From CAXDRM01 sp963991775 (GTDB taxonomy: Bacteria; Pseudomonadota; Alphaproteobacteria; Rickettsiales; JABIRX01), in assembly GCA_963991775.1 (NCBI GenBank), contig CAXDRM010000025.1:1-15903 (forward strand): DNA of 15,903 nt. Direction: 5' to 3'. Positions 15,829 through 15,903 of the stretch are shown piece by piece (the first letter of the stretch is position 1; the number at the start of each line of letters is the position of its first letter). The notes beneath the pieces were generated by a model. That model worked only from the letters and a program-made list of their open reading frames with translations, searched no databases and was not told where the DNA came from. Both the position numbers and the translations under genes were made by a program.

Positions 15829-15878
15829 TCGCAGAACCGGTTGGTGAGCTTGCCGAACCACAAGGTTCAAGCTTGCGA
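15829..15878 (-). promoter_or_regulatory. Self-complementary trmL leader (three-way-junction-like fold)
   Basis: An outer stem joins TCGCA (15829-15833) to TGCGA (15874-15878). Inside it, ACC/GGT (15836-15838, 15843-15845) closes a GGTT loop. A longer hairpin joins AGCTT (15847-15851) to AAGCT (15869-15873), with a 3-nt bulge, then GAACC (15855-15859) to GGTTC (15864-15868) around ACAA. On the minus strand the fold is followed by TTATTTT and then the trmL ATG. It may be a leader or attenuator of the trmL operon, a terminator of a gene beyond the window, or a dispersed palindromic repeat. Confidence 0.45.
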
Positions 15879-15884
15879 TAAAAT

Positions 15885-15890
15885 ATTATA
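15885..15890 (-). promoter_or_regulatory. Candidate -10 box for the trmL-dxs-prepilin operon
   Basis: On the minus strand this reads TATAAT, a perfect -10 hexamer. Transcription would start about 7 nt downstream, near 15878, which is the first base of the structured leader. The -35 position would fall beyond the window edge, so the promoter cannot be confirmed, and the surroundings are very AT-rich. Confidence 0.35.
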
Positions 15891-15903
15891 TATGAATAAA
15901 AAA

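Noticed and set aside
15822..15863. Fourteen-residue N-terminal extension of TrmL
   Set aside because: The family begins at the M-x-N-I-V-L-x-x-P pattern, which starts at 15821. The extension translates part of the palindromic leader and does not look like the family.
1..15903. Mobile elements, CRISPR arrays, phage, toxin-antitoxin or defence genes
   Set aside because: No transposase, integrase, direct-repeat array or defence-type protein is present. Nearly every base belongs to a recognised housekeeping gene.

Overview
The window is a dense, AT-rich, protein-coding stretch. It most likely comes from an alphaproteobacterium, and the best guess is a Rickettsiales-like, possibly host-associated lineage. 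The grounds are low GC with AGA/GGT/CGT-rich codon use, RpoB and RpoC that resemble Rickettsiales proteins as I remember them, and the alphaproteobacterial order tuf-tRNA-Trp-secE-nusG-rplKAJL-rpoBC. It is probably not Rickettsia itself. That genus has lost purine synthesis and the MEP isoprenoid pathway, whereas purD and dxs are present and look intact here. Family or genus cannot be fixed from this sequence alone.

Positions 1-11363 (+ strand) carry the classic information-processing cluster. It starts with the 3' end of tuf (EF-Tu), then a tRNA-Trp(CCA), secE, nusG, the ribosomal stalk and L1/L11 genes rplK-rplA-rplJ-rplL, and the two large RNA polymerase genes rpoB and rpoC. Spacers are 0 to about 60 nt. 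A 12-bp hairpin straddles the rplL stop codon, where enterobacteria have an attenuator and an RNase III site. purD (11367-12635) begins 3 nt after the rpoC stop, with no visible terminator or promoter between, so purine synthesis appears to be attached to the polymerase operon.

Positions 12636-12716 are a short convergent spacer with weak hairpins. From 12717 to 15821 (- strand) lies a second compact operon: trmL (tRNA wobble 2'-O-methyltransferase), then dxs (first MEP-pathway enzyme) with a 4-nt overlap, then a prepilin-like protein whose start overlaps the dxs end by 14 nt. Upstream of trmL is a strongly self-complementary leader (15829-15878) that begins about where transcription from a TATAAT box at 15885-15890 would start.

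Most of the window is conserved housekeeping, and I see no phage, IS, CRISPR, toxin or defence locus. The points worth a second look are the two structured RNA regions, the purD attachment, the orphan prepilin-like gene with an EF-hand-like loop in an isoprenoid/tRNA-modification operon, and a G1-U72 wobble at the end of the tRNA-Trp acceptor stem.
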